Source of the DNA: Cryptomeria japonica
Lineage: Eukaryota > Streptophyta > Pinopsida > Cupressales > Cupressaceae
Assembly (NCBI RefSeq): GCF_030272615.1
Contig: NC_081409.1
Location: 203,549,949-203,613,948, forward strand
Direction: 5' to 3'
DNA length: 64,000 nucleotides
Shown: piece by piece, positions 1 through 11,961 of the stretch
Numbering within the stretch: the stretch's first letter is position 1
Layout of the letters: the number at the start of each line of letters is the position of its first letter
Program-made: the position numbers and the translations under genes
Notes under the pieces: model-generated
Told to the model about the DNA's origin: nothing
The model's input: only the letters and a program-made list of their open reading frames with translations
Databases searched by the model: none

Positions 1-1160
1 ATTGTTTTGTTGTATGATCGCTGCATCAACTCGATCCTCAAAGGATTCTGCATATAATGAGGTCTCCTTATCTTTAGTGCTGCTTTTGACCAAGTTATAT
101 ATGTCTTGTTTATCGCTGTGCATACATGAATCGCTGCCTTACTCAATACATACCACTGCAATTCTTTAATACATAGTCGCTGTTTGTAATATTTTCACAG
201 AGTCGATAACGTTTTCAAACTGCTGTGCATACATGGTATTAAGTATAAGAGTGATTGGTCAATATAATCGTTGTTCTTATTATCTATCATTGCCACGTCT
301 TCCAACACATAGAATGACTATATAATCTATGTATGGTCATTTGCCGACTCTTCTAACTCCTTTATCTCTGTGTCATGTATGCTGGCTATCTCAATAGGAT
401 GTAGTAATAGCTGCACATATCATATTCTTTTTATGAGTCACCGTTATAATAATTACAACTGCATACACCTAGTTCATTACAATCGTTGCTCCTTAATTCT
501 CTTTTAATAGTGTAGATATCTAAAACATGTTAGTCGCTACTTTAATCACAAGAAAGTCGGCATATAGTGAAGTTGGTTGTCCACTGCTATCATAATGTGG
601 TTGATGAATTAATTCCGCTTTAGTATATTTGGACTTCAATCATTTGTAGTACTCGCTGCTATATGAACAAGTTTTGTTTTCAAGGGATTCGCTTCTTCCT
701 TTGTAAACATCAACATTAATCTTTCTCAAGGATTAATTGCTGTGTGATGTGTCACTGCTCTTTTGGGCTGATTGCTATGTCTGATAGCATTAATAGTTCA
801 TATAATGCTGTCGCCTGCACTTCTTTGGAAGATATTTTATTGACAATTTAAACTTTTATGGTCATTGCTTGCATTCTAAAATATCTTCGTCCTGATCTTA
901 TAGAGAATAAAAACTCATCCTTAAGAGCAGGTTCAATGAATGTAGTATAATAGACTCTTTCCTTGGGTATCATAAGATTCTAATTGTATCAGTCTCATAT
1001 ATATAGATGATACAAGTAGCTTTCTTTGAGGATCATTGCATATTTACACCTACTACAATATTTTCACTCTTGACCTTAATGACAAACATTATCTTCTTTC
1101 CTTCTTGGCATCAATGACAACTTCGTCTTCTCACCTTTGACATCAATGACAACATTTCTG
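1..1160. other. AT-rich non-coding sequence, probable repeat debris
   Basis: No open frame of useful length is present. The hexamer TCGCTG and close variants recur through 1-800, and similar wording (ATCGCTGCCTTA) returns in the LTR-like stretch after 2242. This could therefore be old LTR or leader sequence of the adjacent gypsy remnant, but no boundary can be drawn. Around 1075-1160 the phrase 'catcaatgacaac' recurs in degenerate form. Confidence 0.3.
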
Positions 1161-1164
1161 ACAT

Positions 1165-2238
1165 AGGATTGTTACAACCTTTGCCAATACCAAATAAAAA
1201 ATGGAACATCATTTCAATGGATTTTATTATAGGTTTTTCAAAGGTGCAAGAGAAGGATTGTATATTTGTGGTGGTAGATTGATTAACTAAGTATGTTCAT
1301 TTTCATGCAATATCTTCTGAATTTAGAGCACTACAAGTAGTCGATCTCTCCTTTAGGGAATATCTAAATTACATGGGCTACCTAAGAACATTGCTAGTGA
1401 TAGAGATAGTAGATTTCAGTTTATTTTGGCAAGAACTCTTTAAGTTTGCTGGAACAGAACCTACCCCAAGCAGTAGTTACCACCCATAAAGAAACATGCA
1501 ATCTGAAATTTTAGATAAGTGGCTTTGATGGATATTTGCGGAATTATGTCATAGGACAACAAACAGCTTGGGTCAAATGGCTACATCTTAGAGAATATTG
1601 TTATAATACTACTCATTATATGTCAATAGGGACAAGTCCTTTCAAGGCACCATATGGGTATGAGGCAATATCATTTGGAGATTTGATTCTAACAAAAAGT
1701 AGACTTTGTGGAGCAAGAGGCTTGGTGCAACAAAGTGTAGATTAATTAAACACACTCAAAGATAACTTGCATCACACCCAAAATCAACAAAAGATATATG
1801 CTGATTGTCGAAGATTTAAGAGAACATTTGAAGTTGGAGACTTAGTTTTCATAAGTTACAACCTTACAAACAATCCTCTGTCAAGGGGAGTGAAGTTGAG
1901 AAACTCAAGCCACGATTCTGTGGGCCTTATAAGATCATAAGAAGGATCGGCAAGGGTGCTTATTGATTTGGAGTTGTTGGCAAACAATCAAATCCATAAT
2001 GTCTTACATATATCTTGCCTCAAGAAGGCGTTGGGTCAACACGTTACACCATGTCCGGAGTCACCCCTGCTATTAATTTTGGAATTTGATGCCATCATTG
2101 ATATGAGAGAAAAGAAATTAAGAAACAAAGTTATTCCATAATACTTGGTTAAATGGAAGACTCCACTTGGGAAGGAGTGGGAATTTTTGATAATCCTAAT
2201 TTAAAATTGCTTGTGGACAAGCAATCTTGGGAAGGGCG
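1165..2238 (+). pseudogene. Ty3/gypsy chromovirus integrase and chromodomain remnant
   Basis: This is the decayed 3' end of a chromovirus-type pol gene. Translation across several frames gives the integrase core entry ([16 protein letters not shown], about 1195-1245) and the VVVD..TKYVHFHAIS block (about 1268-1315). Then follow the GxxPTPSSSYHP region (about 1450-1485), an HxCxNTTHYMSIGTSPFKAPYGYEA block (about 1590-1665) and the C-terminal HNVLHISCLKKALG segment (about 1995-2040). It ends with a chromodomain-like EFDAIIDMREKKLRNKVIP..YLVKWK (about 2080-2160). Stops and frameshifts interrupt it throughout. The chromodomain places it among chromoviruses, whose integrase inserts the cDNA copy and whose chromodomain is thought to guide targeting to chromatin. 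The upstream gag, protease, RT and RNase H are not recognisable, so the element is 5'-truncated or its left part lies before the window. It is closely related to the remnant at 16350-18795. Confidence 0.85.
2206..2225 (+). other. 20-bp palindrome next to the polypurine tract
   Basis: ATTGCTTGTGGACAAGCAAT has perfect 9-bp arms around GG. It lies between the chromodomain and the purine-rich TTGGGAAGGGCGAA that should prime plus-strand DNA synthesis. Almost the same palindrome (8-bp arms) sits at the equivalent place in the minus-strand element at 4264-15237 (5023-5042), so it looks like a conserved structure of this group of elements. Confidence 0.6.
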
Positions 2239-2241
2239 AAT

Positions 2242-2790
2242 TGTTATGCCCCCGGCATGTTAGGCAAAATTGCAGCGCTATTAAATCTAGATCGCTGCCT
2301 TATCCTTGATAAAAGAGATATCAAGAGTGGCGATTCTACAAAGGGGTTGATAAGAATTAGTTAAGGTATGTTGTTAGGCAGCTATTCCATAAAACGTGCA
2401 AAGAAACTAATCAAAAGTCATTACCATGATTACTAAAGGCAGTGGCTAATAATGAAGGGATGTATCCCTTTCAAAGGTTATGATGTTAATGAAATGATGC
2501 GACTTTCCCCCACAATTGAAGATATATAAGGGGAGATCAATTCATTTGAGAAGGCATAAAAATTACAATCAACTCAAAATCCATTTAGCATATCAATTCA
2601 GATCATTGATTTAGAACGGCAAGTCAGAAATACAATCAGCGATAAATATAATTAATTCAAGCAGCAATCCTTTATAAAGCTTTCAAGTATCATTTAAAGA
2701 TTGATTTCCCAATCCATCAAGAAATATTAATCAGCAATAGTCTAGCAAATATACCAAGTTATCAATTTTGAATTCTAGCTAGTATTTGCA
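2242..2790 (+). repeat. Probable 3' LTR of the chromovirus remnant (right end uncertain)
   Basis: The sequence begins TGTTATGCCCCC directly after a purine-rich tract (2226-2241), as expected of a 3' LTR. It contains a TATA-like TATATAAGGGG at about 2523 and then AT-rich, ATCAATT-rich sequence. There is no second copy in the window to fix the end, and no clear CA terminus or target duplication was found. Confidence 0.45.
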
Positions 2791-4263
2791 ATCGGAAGGG
2801 GTCCAGGGGTGGGCTAAGGGTTGGAAGGACAATGTCTTTTCATGTCCTTGACAAGCTAGGGACAAGGCCCTTTAATCCAATAGTTTTGCAAATTATTTTT
2901 AGAAAATTCATGATTTGATCAATTTGGGTATTGTGCTATGATTTACTGACACCTGATTATTATTAAAAATTCCTAATCTTTGATAAAGCTATTATCATAT
3001 TTTTGAGTAAGTATCATTGTTTTAGGCATAGATAAGGAATTTCCCAGAAGGGCATATTACATTTTTATTGGTATTTTAGGTTGGGGGGCCTTAGTGGGTC
3101 CCCTTATTAGGTCTAGGTCATATATGTTTTTTTTAATTAATTTCTTTAACAGAAGTGATTTTAATTTTTGTAATAATATTTGGGATGCCCTCAAGGATGA
3201 CTTGGTATCCTTCAATCTTTCTCCCAAAGGGCAATGTCCTTAGAGACGTCTTGTTTTGGTAGGGTTGCCCTAGGGGCAGTGCCTTGTTGGGGGCTATGGA
3301 TGACATAGGGGGCAATTCATCTTTCTTGCCACACTTTGGATGTTCATAGAAACCCTAGGGTTGTATCCTTGTGTTAGACTTTATATCATTGTTTAGGGAA
3401 TTAAGAGTAAAAAAACAAACAAACAACATACTTTGTATTCATTATAAGTATATATATAAAAAAAGAATATGTATTAAAGCATCTAAGAATAAAAACCAAA
3501 TTTAGAACTTAGAAACATAAGTAAGGTAAAAAGGCAAGACTTTTGATGTTTGAAAGTGAAAAAAAATCAGCAAATACTTTATCGTTCAATTACAATGTGT
3601 TACTAATTCAACTTATAGCTATTGTATACAAGTATTTGTACGATGTGACATAAACAGAACAAAACTTACAACAAATGATACGTAACAAAGAAAATCTGAA
3701 AAGTGGATGGATTTTGTCATTCACATACCTCCTTCCTCCTCCCTTTTTTTTTCTCCTTTTCTTTTCAGTTCTCCTTCATCTTCTTGCTTCCAATGTTAAA
3801 TTGTAATAATGCAAAGTGCTAATGTTTATATCTACATCACAAAATATGGGCTAGGGTTTGGTTGTTAAAGTGCAAATATTTAGGTTGGGGCCTTGTCGTT
3901 TTAGGTTTTTTTGTGCCTTGACTGTTTTTATGATGGTGGGGACAATTGGGGGCTTTATAGGGACATTGGGGATGGGACGCTGTCACCAAACTGCAGTGGA
4001 AAAATAGTCACATTCCAATTAAAAGAAAAAGCTTTGGGATTGGGGAGAGATGTTCTGTCCATCTCCCTGCATCTTTGGTCCATAGTAAAACAATAACCAA
4101 TTGGAAATAGAAGCAAACACACCTAGCACAAAACATTTTACTGTGGAAACCCTTGTGTGGGGTAAACATGTTAGTGTCATCTCTCTCTTTCATGAAATAA
4201 GTAACCTACAAAGAACTCAATAGAGCATCACTTTCAACTTTGCCACTTCTTTCTCTTTCTCAT
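2791..4263. other. Unassigned AT-rich sequence, no gene seen
   Basis: No coding region or RNA gene can be supported. There is a GGTTGGGGGGCC..GGGTCCCC stretch at 3079-3105 and several short phrases of the type TAGGGTTGCCCTAGGGGC (3260-3280). Both styles are common in the LTRs of this genome, so old LTR fragments are likely. Positions 3440-3475 are an AT simple sequence. Confidence 0.3.
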
Positions 4264-5006
4264 CGTGATATCCCAGACTCAGATATTGCTTCATATCTGA
4301 TATGGGTTTTCGTTTTTGCTCATATTTTGTTTCATAATAATATAATATTGTGACATGCAAACATGCAGATTGAACATGCAAGATCAACAATACAGATTTT
4401 CAAATCTAAATAAGCCAATGTTATTCTTTGATATAGAAAAGTATTACTGTTTACAAACACATGCTGCTGTTACAAATCAAAAGATGCCTAATGCCATCAA
4501 GTAGCACATACTCGGAATGCCTCCATACATAAAATAACAAACCCTCTGAAAATCTGCAAGATAGATCATCGAATATCCATGAAAATTGATCAATGATGTG
4601 CAATTGTGAATCTTGAAATGAATTCACCAAGTGGGCTGATCTGGGTTTCCGTCCAAATAGCCAAAACCTCTAGGGTTTATTGAACCTGCAAGCTAAAGCT
4701 CTCAAGCTTTCAAGGAAAAGCTTTTTTGAAAATAACAACTCAAGAATGAATCCTCGTTGCACTTTTTTGTCCTTTTATAATACTTTTCTTTTTTGAAAGT
4801 AATACTCTATTTTATCTCTCTTAATTTTCTTTTCCCCTCAAAAGTTGACTTTACTTTATAATTTGTCATTGACATTATTATAAAGTCACTTTATAAAATA
4901 AATTATGTTCAGCTGCTGATTAATTAAATTTAAATAATCCCATAGGACTTAGGACTATTTAACATTTAATTAATTAATTATCACTCGAAGCAAAGGGGAG
5001 ATTATA
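4264..5006 (-). repeat. 3' LTR of the 4264-15237 element
   Basis: It aligns along its whole length with 14506-15237. It has about 27 bp (AAAATAAATTATGTTCAGCT region, about 4895-4920) missing from the other copy and lacks a short GTCCGTCCTAGG insertion present there. The left terminus has CG where the other copy has TG, so the terminal dinucleotide is mutated. On the minus strand a TATA-like TTATAAAAGG lies at 4771-4780. Confidence 0.85.
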
Positions 5007-5019
5007 GTCCTCCCACCCC
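5007..5019 (-). other. Polypurine tract of the 4264-15237 element
   Basis: On the minus strand GGGGTGGGAGGAC directly abuts the 3' LTR, the position and composition of a plus-strand primer. The 20-bp palindrome at 5023-5042 sits immediately upstream. Confidence 0.75.
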
Positions 5020-5022
5020 AAG

Positions 5023-5042
5023 ATTGCTTGTCCTCAAGCAAT
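5023..5042 (-). other. 20-bp palindrome next to polypurine tract
   Basis: ATTGCTTGTCCTCAAGCAAT has 8-bp inverted arms. It is the counterpart of 2206-2225 in the chromovirus remnant, with the same neighbouring sequence (CAAGCAATCTTGGG on the sense strand) although the two elements otherwise encode unrelated-looking proteins. Confidence 0.6.
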
Positions 5043-5050
5043 CACATGTA

Positions 5051-5695
5051 TCAACTCTGCATTAAGCTCAAGTATTCCAGCCAATACGTGGATCCCCAAA
5101 TTAATCTAGGACCTTGGTATGTTTTCCCATGTGTATCTCCTTTAAGCTTCCACTGCTCCACTCTAATATAAACATCATTATGCCCAAAGTTGTGAAGCAA
5201 CTCATCATGATCCCAATGAAGTAGTGCACCAAACATGCCAATGCCAAGATCCCAATTTAGTGCGCTCACACACCAATGAAAAGTGGAGGAATAGATGTCT
5301 CTTATCATGCCGCCAATGCCAAATGTCCATCTAAATTTGAATGAGTTCCCATGGATGTGAGAAATTATCATTACAAGTGCACAATCAATCATTTCAATCC
5401 ACCATATGCTGCTGGAAATCCCACTCAAAATGATGCCGCAAGTATCTCTAATGACAAACGACGATGGAATCTCATCACTATTTCAACCTCTAACAAAGGA
5501 AGAATGATCCCAATCTTTCCAAATCCTCCAACCACCTACTGTCCTAAAGAACCAATTTGAAGTCTTTGTGATCAATAGTGTAAAACAACCATCTATCACC
5601 TTTGTGAGAACTCTAACCCAATGAACTATGGCTGAAAATTTCATGCTCAGAAATGTAGAACAACCCTCTATCCTTGTGATGTAACTCAAAATCCA
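5051..5695 (-). pseudogene. Decayed C-terminal reading frame of the 4264-15237 element
   Basis: The minus strand holds an open stretch of 125 codons (5428-5051), rich in Trp, His and Ile, preceded by broken frames up to the copia insertion at 5695. The protein resembles no family I recognise. Reading across the copia insertion site, the minus-strand frame ending near 11962 appears to continue into 5695, so the copia element interrupted what was one coding or formerly coding segment. Stops show it was decaying, and whether it was decayed before the insertion cannot be judged. Confidence 0.4.
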
Positions 5696-6627
5696 TGTTG
5701 ATTGTAATTAGGGAATGGCGGATTCCAATTGCCTTGGGCAACATTGGAATCCGCCCAAGGGGGCCACCCCCTTTCTCCAACGTGTAGGGCTGGGCCCTAT
5801 ACCTCACGACACTCCATTAAACCCACGCTACATAATAAAACCCCATGCCACATACAAGGTAGTGTGCTCCCACAAATAGGGCCAACCCTATCCTAACATG
5901 GCATTTCGATAAAAGGGAAATATTAATAATTAAAACCACCAATTAAGTTAAAAGCCGACTCAATTAGTCTCTTGCACTCCATATAAATAAATGGCATCTT
6001 CACTCCATTAGACACACAATCAATGTATCCTTATGCGAAATATATATCTGTTGATAATGCAAAATTCACATATGCCAAATGAAGCAAAGTACATATTTGA
6101 TTAATGCGAAAGGTTGGTGAAGGAACTTATGTGAATCATCCCTGCCATTTGAAGAAGCAAACATCAAGTTCATATTGTCACAAAGGAGGCCGAGTTGTTC
6201 CAGAATTGAAGTGCTACGGTTACGGATCAGTTTCAAGCATAAATGCAGACCTAAGATACATCAAGAGTGTAGATCTAGGGCTTGAGTCTGAGTGCTGGTT
6301 GGTGTGTCTAAGGGGCAGATAAAAGTGCAGACCTGTTGTTGATTCCATCAGCCCTAAGTGCAAACACTTCAGACATCTTCAAGCACTTGAGATAAGTGTT
6401 GTAACTGTTATATGAATATAATCCATAATCAAATCTGAGGATCTTTTCTGGCTGGGTTTTTCCTCCTAGGAGGTTTTCCCAGGGTAATTGTGTTTTTTGT
6501 TCTTATTTGTTCATTTCTATGCTATGCCTAAATCTAACAATCTCTAAATTCTACAACAAACAATTTAATTAGAAACTAAATTCTGATTTCTAAGTTTTAC
6601 ATTAAATCTGAAAGTATAAAATTAACA
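5696..6627 (+). repeat. 5' LTR of copia element
   Basis: It starts TGTTGATTG and ends AATTAACA, followed at once by the primer-binding site. It is 932 bp against 917 for the 3' copy; the main length difference is the CCCTTTCTCCAACGT segment near 5768-5785. A TATA-like CATATAAATAAATGG lies near 5980. Confidence 0.93.
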
Positions 6628-6639
6628 TGGTATCAGAGC
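6628..6639 (+). other. Primer-binding site, initiator tRNA-Met
   Basis: TGGTATCAGAGC begins on the base after the 5' LTR. It is the standard complement to the 3' end of plant initiator tRNA-Met used by copia elements. Confidence 0.95.
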
Positions 6640-6726
6640 TATAGGCTAGATCAACTTTCAGATTTCAGAATTTAGTACTTCTTTATTTTTAGATTGTTGT
6701 CTCATTCACAGGTCAGGTCAAGGGGG

Positions 6727-9700
6727 CTGAAAGTTGAAGATAGGCTTGATGGAAATCTCAATTTTGCTGCATGGAAGGTTCGAATCATGTTGGCTCTAGA
6801 GGAAGATCTTCTTCACTTCATAGAAGAGAAATAGCTAACCGAACCTACGAATGCAGCTGAGCTAAAACAATTCAAAAGGGATGCTGCCAAGGCCAGAAAG
6901 CTTCTCATTGATTCAGTTAAAGACCACCTAGTCACCTCCATTGCCTCTTTCACTACTGCAAGGGAAATGTTCAGTCATCTACAAGGTACATATGAAATTA
7001 ACAATCTCAGTAGGGCAATTACCTTAAGACAACACCTACTTAATATCAAAATGTCAAAAGAAGATTCTGTTATTTCCTATTTTATGAGAATTTCAGAACT
7101 AAAGAATCAGCTAGGTATAATTGGATATAACATGGAAGACAAGGACCTTGTTATGATTGCCCTAAATGGTTTACCACACTCATGAGAGTCTTTTATTCAA
7201 ACCATAAGCGGTAGAACTGAGTTACCTACCCTCGATCGCCTTAAGAATGATTGCATTCAAGAAGAATCACGCTGTATCACAAGAGGGCAAACCAAAAGTT
7301 CTCATGTAGATGACCAACACATGCTTGCAGCCCAATGCAAGAAAGGTGGAAATTGGAAGAAGCATTATCCAAAGAGAAACAGAGAATTCAGACCACCTAG
7401 TTCTCAGCACTCTTGGAAGAAACCAAGAGATCTCTCGTGTTCGATGTTTCAGATGTGACAAATTTGGTCACTATGCTAAAGAATGTCAGAATGATCCTAC
7501 TCAAAGAGAAGCCAACTTAAATGAAGTCTCAGAACAAAATGATGACTTCTTATTCATCTCTGCCCTGTCAAGTAGCATACCCATAGACAGTAATACATGG
7601 CTGATTGACAGTGGTGCTTCCAAACACATCACAGGCTACTGTAATCATCTTTCAGACTTAGTATAAAAGGATATCAGTCTTCGCGTGGTAATTGGTGACG
7701 ATGCTCGATATTCGGTAAGAGGTTTTGGCACTGCTTCTTTAAATTTAGACTCTGGTATTTTACTTCACCTTAATGACATTATTTGTTCTTGAAATTAAAA
7801 GAAACTTAATTTCCATTTCTGCTCTAAAAGGTAAAGGTTATCAAATTGCATTTTCTGAGGGAAAAGTACTTGCTTGGCCTAAGAAATCTAATTTCAAATC
7901 TGCTCGTGTAATTGGTAATAGATATGATAGTTTATATAAGCTCTCCACTAACCCTGTTCAAGCCCTCATTAATGTGGCTCCTGAATCTTGTGAGCTATGG
8001 CATAGCAGACTTGGACACTTACACTATCAAGCTCTTCCCTCTCTTGAAAAGTTAGTCAAAGGTATGCCTAAACTCAGTCAAATTCATGATAATACTTGCA
8101 AAGGTTGTGCTATAGGTAAAAATGTTAAAAGCCCTTTTCATAAAAGTGAAAATAGAGCTAAGGATAAATTAGAACTTGTTCACTCTGATTTATGTGGTCC
8201 TATGTCTATAGCATCTCCTAGTGGATTTCTTTATTACGTAATCTTCATAGATGATTTGTCTAGGAAAACTTGGATATAATTCCTGAAATCTAAAGAATCC
8301 GATGAAGTCTTAAGTAACTTTAAAGAGTTTAAGGCACTGACTGAAAATTCCTCTGGTAAAAGAATTAAATGTTTAAGATCTGACAATGGAGGTGAGTATA
8401 CCTTCGGTAGTTTTTATGATTTCTGTATCGAGTCAGGAATTAAGAGGGAGTTTTGTGTTCCATACAATCTTCAGCAAAACGGAGTTGCTGAAAGAAAGAA
8501 TAGAACTATTGTTGAGGCTGCAAAGGCTATGATTCATGATCAAGATTTGCAGACCTCTCTATGGGCTGAGGCCTCTAGAACAGCCATATACATTCATAAT
8601 AGATGTCCTCACCGTGCTCTAAAGAACATGACCGAAGCCTTCACAAGATCCAAATCAGACATCAGTCACCTCAGAAATTTTGGAAGCCCTGTTTATGTTC
8701 ATGTGCCCAAGAAAAAGCGAACCAAGTTGGAGCCCTCCGGGAAGAAAGGCATGCTAGTTGGATACAGTGAATCCTCCAAGGCCTTCAGGATCTATATTCC
8801 TGGACAAAGGTATGTTGAGGTAAGTAGGGATGTTACTTTTGAAGAAGATATTGCTTCTAAGAAATCAAAAGGTTCTTCTGTTATTGATGAAGCTAATGAC
8901 AATCAAGATATGAATGTTGATGCTAACCCTGAGATTCAGAGGGAGCCTGTTGAACCTCCACCTCAAGAAGAACATAATGATCTTCCAGAGCCTATGAATC
9001 CCACTGACATACCTAGTGACATTGTTGTTACCAAAAAGAGGCCACTTTGGGTAAGAAACACCATTCAAGAAGCTGAAAGATTTGCTGCTTCCAGTGGCAC
9101 CTTCTGAGAAACCAAGAGACCTCAAGTATTCTCCAACTGCGTTGCATTGATATGCAATCTCATTGAATCTGAACTTTGCAATGTTGAAGAAGCCTTGAAC
9201 CATCATGCTTGGAAGCTTGCTATGGATGAAGAGTATCAATCAATCATCAATAATGATGTTTGGGACATTGTGCCCAGACCCAAAGGTAAATCTGTTGTTT
9301 CCTCTAAATGGCTATTTAAAATTAAACATAATGCTGATAGTATTATTGAAAATATAAGGTTAGATTTGTAGCTCGTGGTTTTTCTGAAAAGGAAGGCATA
9401 GATTATGAAGAAACATTTGCTCCTATTGCTAGATACACCTCTATTAGAACTATAATTGCTATTGCTGCTGCTAAAGGTTGGAAGTTACATCAAATGGATG
9501 TTAAGATTGCCTTCCTCAATGGTGTCATTGAAGAAGAAGTCTATATTGAACAACCTGAGGGTTATGAGATTCAGGATAGAGTAACCCATGTGTGCAGATT
9601 GAAGAAAGTCCTATATGGTCTCAAATAGGCTCCTCGTGCTTGGTATGAAAGAATTGATAAATACTTGTTTAAGATTTTGTAAAAATGATGCTGACTCTAA

Positions 9701-10728
9701 CATCTACTTTAAGTTATCCAATGATGAAATGCTAATTCTAGTTCTATATGTGGATGATTTATTTCTTACTGGTAAATATGAACTTATCATTAGATGTAAG
9801 AAAGAACTAGCTTCAAAATTTGAAATGAAGGACTTAGGTTTAATGCATTATTTCCTAGGTCTAGAAGTATGGCAAAGGTCTAACGAAATTTTTCTAAGTC
9901 AAGGAAAGTGTACTATTGATATTTTGAAAAGATTTAGAATGATGGATTGTAAACCTATGTCTACTCCTATAGAATCTAACTTAAAGAAGTCAAGTGTTTC
10001 TGCAGCTAATTCTGATTTTGTAGATCCATTAGAGTACAGGCAGTTGATTGGATCACTGATGTATCTAGTTAACACTAGACCAGACATATGCTTTGCAGTG
10101 AATGCTCTTAGCCAGTTCATGAGCTTGCCCAAACATATTCATCTTGTTGCAGCCAAGCACATCCTAAGATACTTGCGAGGCACAGTTGGTTATGGGCTGA
10201 AGTATCCACTTAACACTTCAATAACCTTGGAAGGTTATTCAGATGCAGATTGGGCTGGAAGCGTCAAAGACATGAAAAACACTTCCGGTATTTGTTTCAG
10301 CTCAGGATCCATTGTGATCTCTTGGGCTTGTAGAAAACAATCCTCAGTTGCACTAAGTACTGCTGAAGCTGAGTATATTGCAGCAAGCGTAGCTTCTAGA
10401 GAAGTAGTGTGGCTTCGTAAGCTTCTTGCTGGGTTGTTTGGTCAACCTTGGGATCCTACAATTATTCATTGTGATAATCAGAGTTGTATCAAAATTTCCA
10501 TCAATCCAGTGTTTCATGACAGGTCAAAACATGTGGAAACTCATTATCACTTCATTCGAGATATGGTGCAAAGAGGCGCCATTCAGCCGAAGTATGTCAG
10601 CACTGATGAGCAGGTTGCAGATATTCTTACCAAGCCTCTGTCCAAAGTGAAGTTTGTGTACTTCAGGGACAGACTCGGTGTTGTGGAAAATGAAACCTTG
10701 ATTGAGAGGGAGTCTCAACCTCAGTGAT
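6727..10728 (+). pseudogene. Copia gag-pol polyprotein, broken by stops and frameshifts
   Basis: Domains in order: gag (from LKVEDRLDGNLNFAAWKV, about 6727) and zinc knuckle CFRCDKFGHYAKEC (about 7445-7486). Then aspartic protease WLIDSGASKHITG (about 7599-7637), a gag-pre-integrase zinc region with HSRLGHLHYQ and CKGC (about 8000-8110), and the integrase core with LVHSDLCGPM and a later AERKNRTIVE block (about 8175-8520). RT follows with QMDVKIAFLNG and the active-site LYVDDLFLTG (about 9740-9770), and RNase H with SDADWAG and ALSTAEAEYIAAS (about 10235-10390). It ends at TGA 10726-10728. Inactivating changes include stops at 6832 (TAG), 7183 (TGA), 7664-7666 (TAA), about 8277 (TAA), about 9105 (TGA) and about 9627 (TAG), and frameshifts near 7770, 9360 and 9650. 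No initiating ATG is clear. The RT/RNase H part (9660-10728) is still one long open frame. Confidence 0.93.
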
Positions 10729-11035
10729 ACATTGTGTTGTATCAAACCACCCTTTGTGGGTAATGTAAGGTGGTATTGTAATCTTCTCAGGGAGAAGAGT
10801 AATTGTTAACTATCCTCTGCGGGCAGTGTAAGATGGTAGAAAAGATCCTCTCCACCTTGTGCGGGCAATGTAAGGTGGATCCAGTCTATGCTTGTGTGCG
10901 AGCAGGAAGATTATATTATGTAGTTCCATTATATGCTTGTGTGCAAGATGGAAGACTACAATAATCTGATTATGTAATCCATTCTTTGCTTGTGTGCAAG
11001 ATGGAAGATTATGGTTATGTTTCTCCTCCCTAATT
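10729..11035 (+). repeat. Degenerate tandem repeats in the copia 3' untranslated region
   Basis: Between the stop codon and polypurine tract two short motifs recur. A GGGCAGTGTAAGGTGG-like unit appears near 10757, 10821 and 10862, and GCTTGTGTGCAAGATGGAAGA-like units near 10889, 10936 and 10988. Spacing is about 45-55 bp. No coding frame runs through it. Confidence 0.7.
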
Positions 11036-11044
11036 AAGAGGGAG
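11036..11044 (+). other. Polypurine tract of copia element
   Basis: AAGAGGGAG immediately precedes the TG of the 3' LTR. Confidence 0.9.
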
Positions 11045-11961
11045 TGTTGATTGTAATTAGGGAATGGCGGATTCCAATTGCGTTGGCCAACATTGGAATC
11101 CACCCAAGGGGGCCACCGTAGGGCTGGGCCCTATACCTCACGACACTCCAATAAACCCACGCTACATAATAAAACCCCACGCCACATACAAGGTAGCGTG
11201 CTCCCACAAATAGGGCCAACCCTATCCTAACATGGCATTTCGATAAAAGGGAAATATTAATAATTAAAACCACCAATTAAGTTAAAAGTCGACTCAATTA
11301 GTCTCTTGCACTCCATATAAATAAATGGCATCTTCACTCCATTAGACACACAATCAATGTATCCTTATGTGAAATATATATTTGCTGATAATGCGAAATT
11401 CACATATGCCAAATGAAGCGAAGTACATAGCTGATTAATGCGAAGGGTTGGTGAAGGAACTTATGTGAATCATCCCTGCCATGTGAAGAAGCAAACATCA
11501 AGTTCATACTGTCACAAAGGAGGCCGAGCTGTTCCAGAATTGAGGTGCTAAGGTTACGGATCAGTTTCAAGCATAAATGCAGACCTAAGATACATCAAGA
11601 GTGCAGATCTAGGGCTTGAGTCTGAGTGCTGGTTGGTGTGTCTAAGGGGCAGATAAAAGTGCAAACCCGTTGTTGATTCCATCAGCCCTAAGTGCAAACA
11701 CTTCAGACATCTTCAAGCACTTGAGATAAGTGTTGTAACTGTTATATGAATATAATCCATAATCAGATCTGAGGATCTTTTCTGGCTGGGTTTTTCCTCC
11801 TAGGAGGTTTTCCTAGGGTAATTGTGTTTTTTGTTATTATTTGTTCATTTCTATGCTATGCCTAAATCTGGCAATCTCTAAATTCTACAACAAACAATTT
11901 AATTAGAAACTAAATTCTGATTTCTATGTTTTACATTAAATCTGAAAGTATAAAATTAACA
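11045..11961 (+). repeat. 3' LTR of copia element
   Basis: TGTTGATTG...AATTAACA, aligned to 5696-6627 along its whole length with about 29 substitutions counted by eye. Confidence 0.93.

Larger units (their letters stand above)
5696..11961 (+). mobile_element. Ty1/copia LTR retrotransposon, complete but inactivated
   Basis: This is a 6.27 kb element with LTRs 5696-6627 and 11045-11961, initiator tRNA-Met primer-binding site 6628-6639, one gag-pol region (about 6727-10728) and polypurine tract AAGAGGGAG (11036-11044). Domain order gag, zinc knuckle, protease, integrase, RT, RNase H is that of copia (Pseudoviridae-like) elements. The flanks are ATCCA (5691-5695) and ACCCA (11962-11966), a 5-bp duplication with one change. 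By eye the LTRs differ at about 29 positions plus one 15-bp gap, roughly 97% identity. It lies inside the minus-strand element 4264-15237, which it therefore post-dates. Confidence 0.95.

Noticed and set aside
3133-3315. 60-codon minus-strand frame and other short frames in 2791-4263
   Set aside because: Length expected by chance and composition unremarkable.
6628-6639. tRNA-like sequence at primer-binding sites (also 14493-14504, 54234-54245, 41120-41132)
   Set aside because: These are only 12-13 bp complements to tRNA 3' ends, not tRNA genes; no cloverleaf flanks them.
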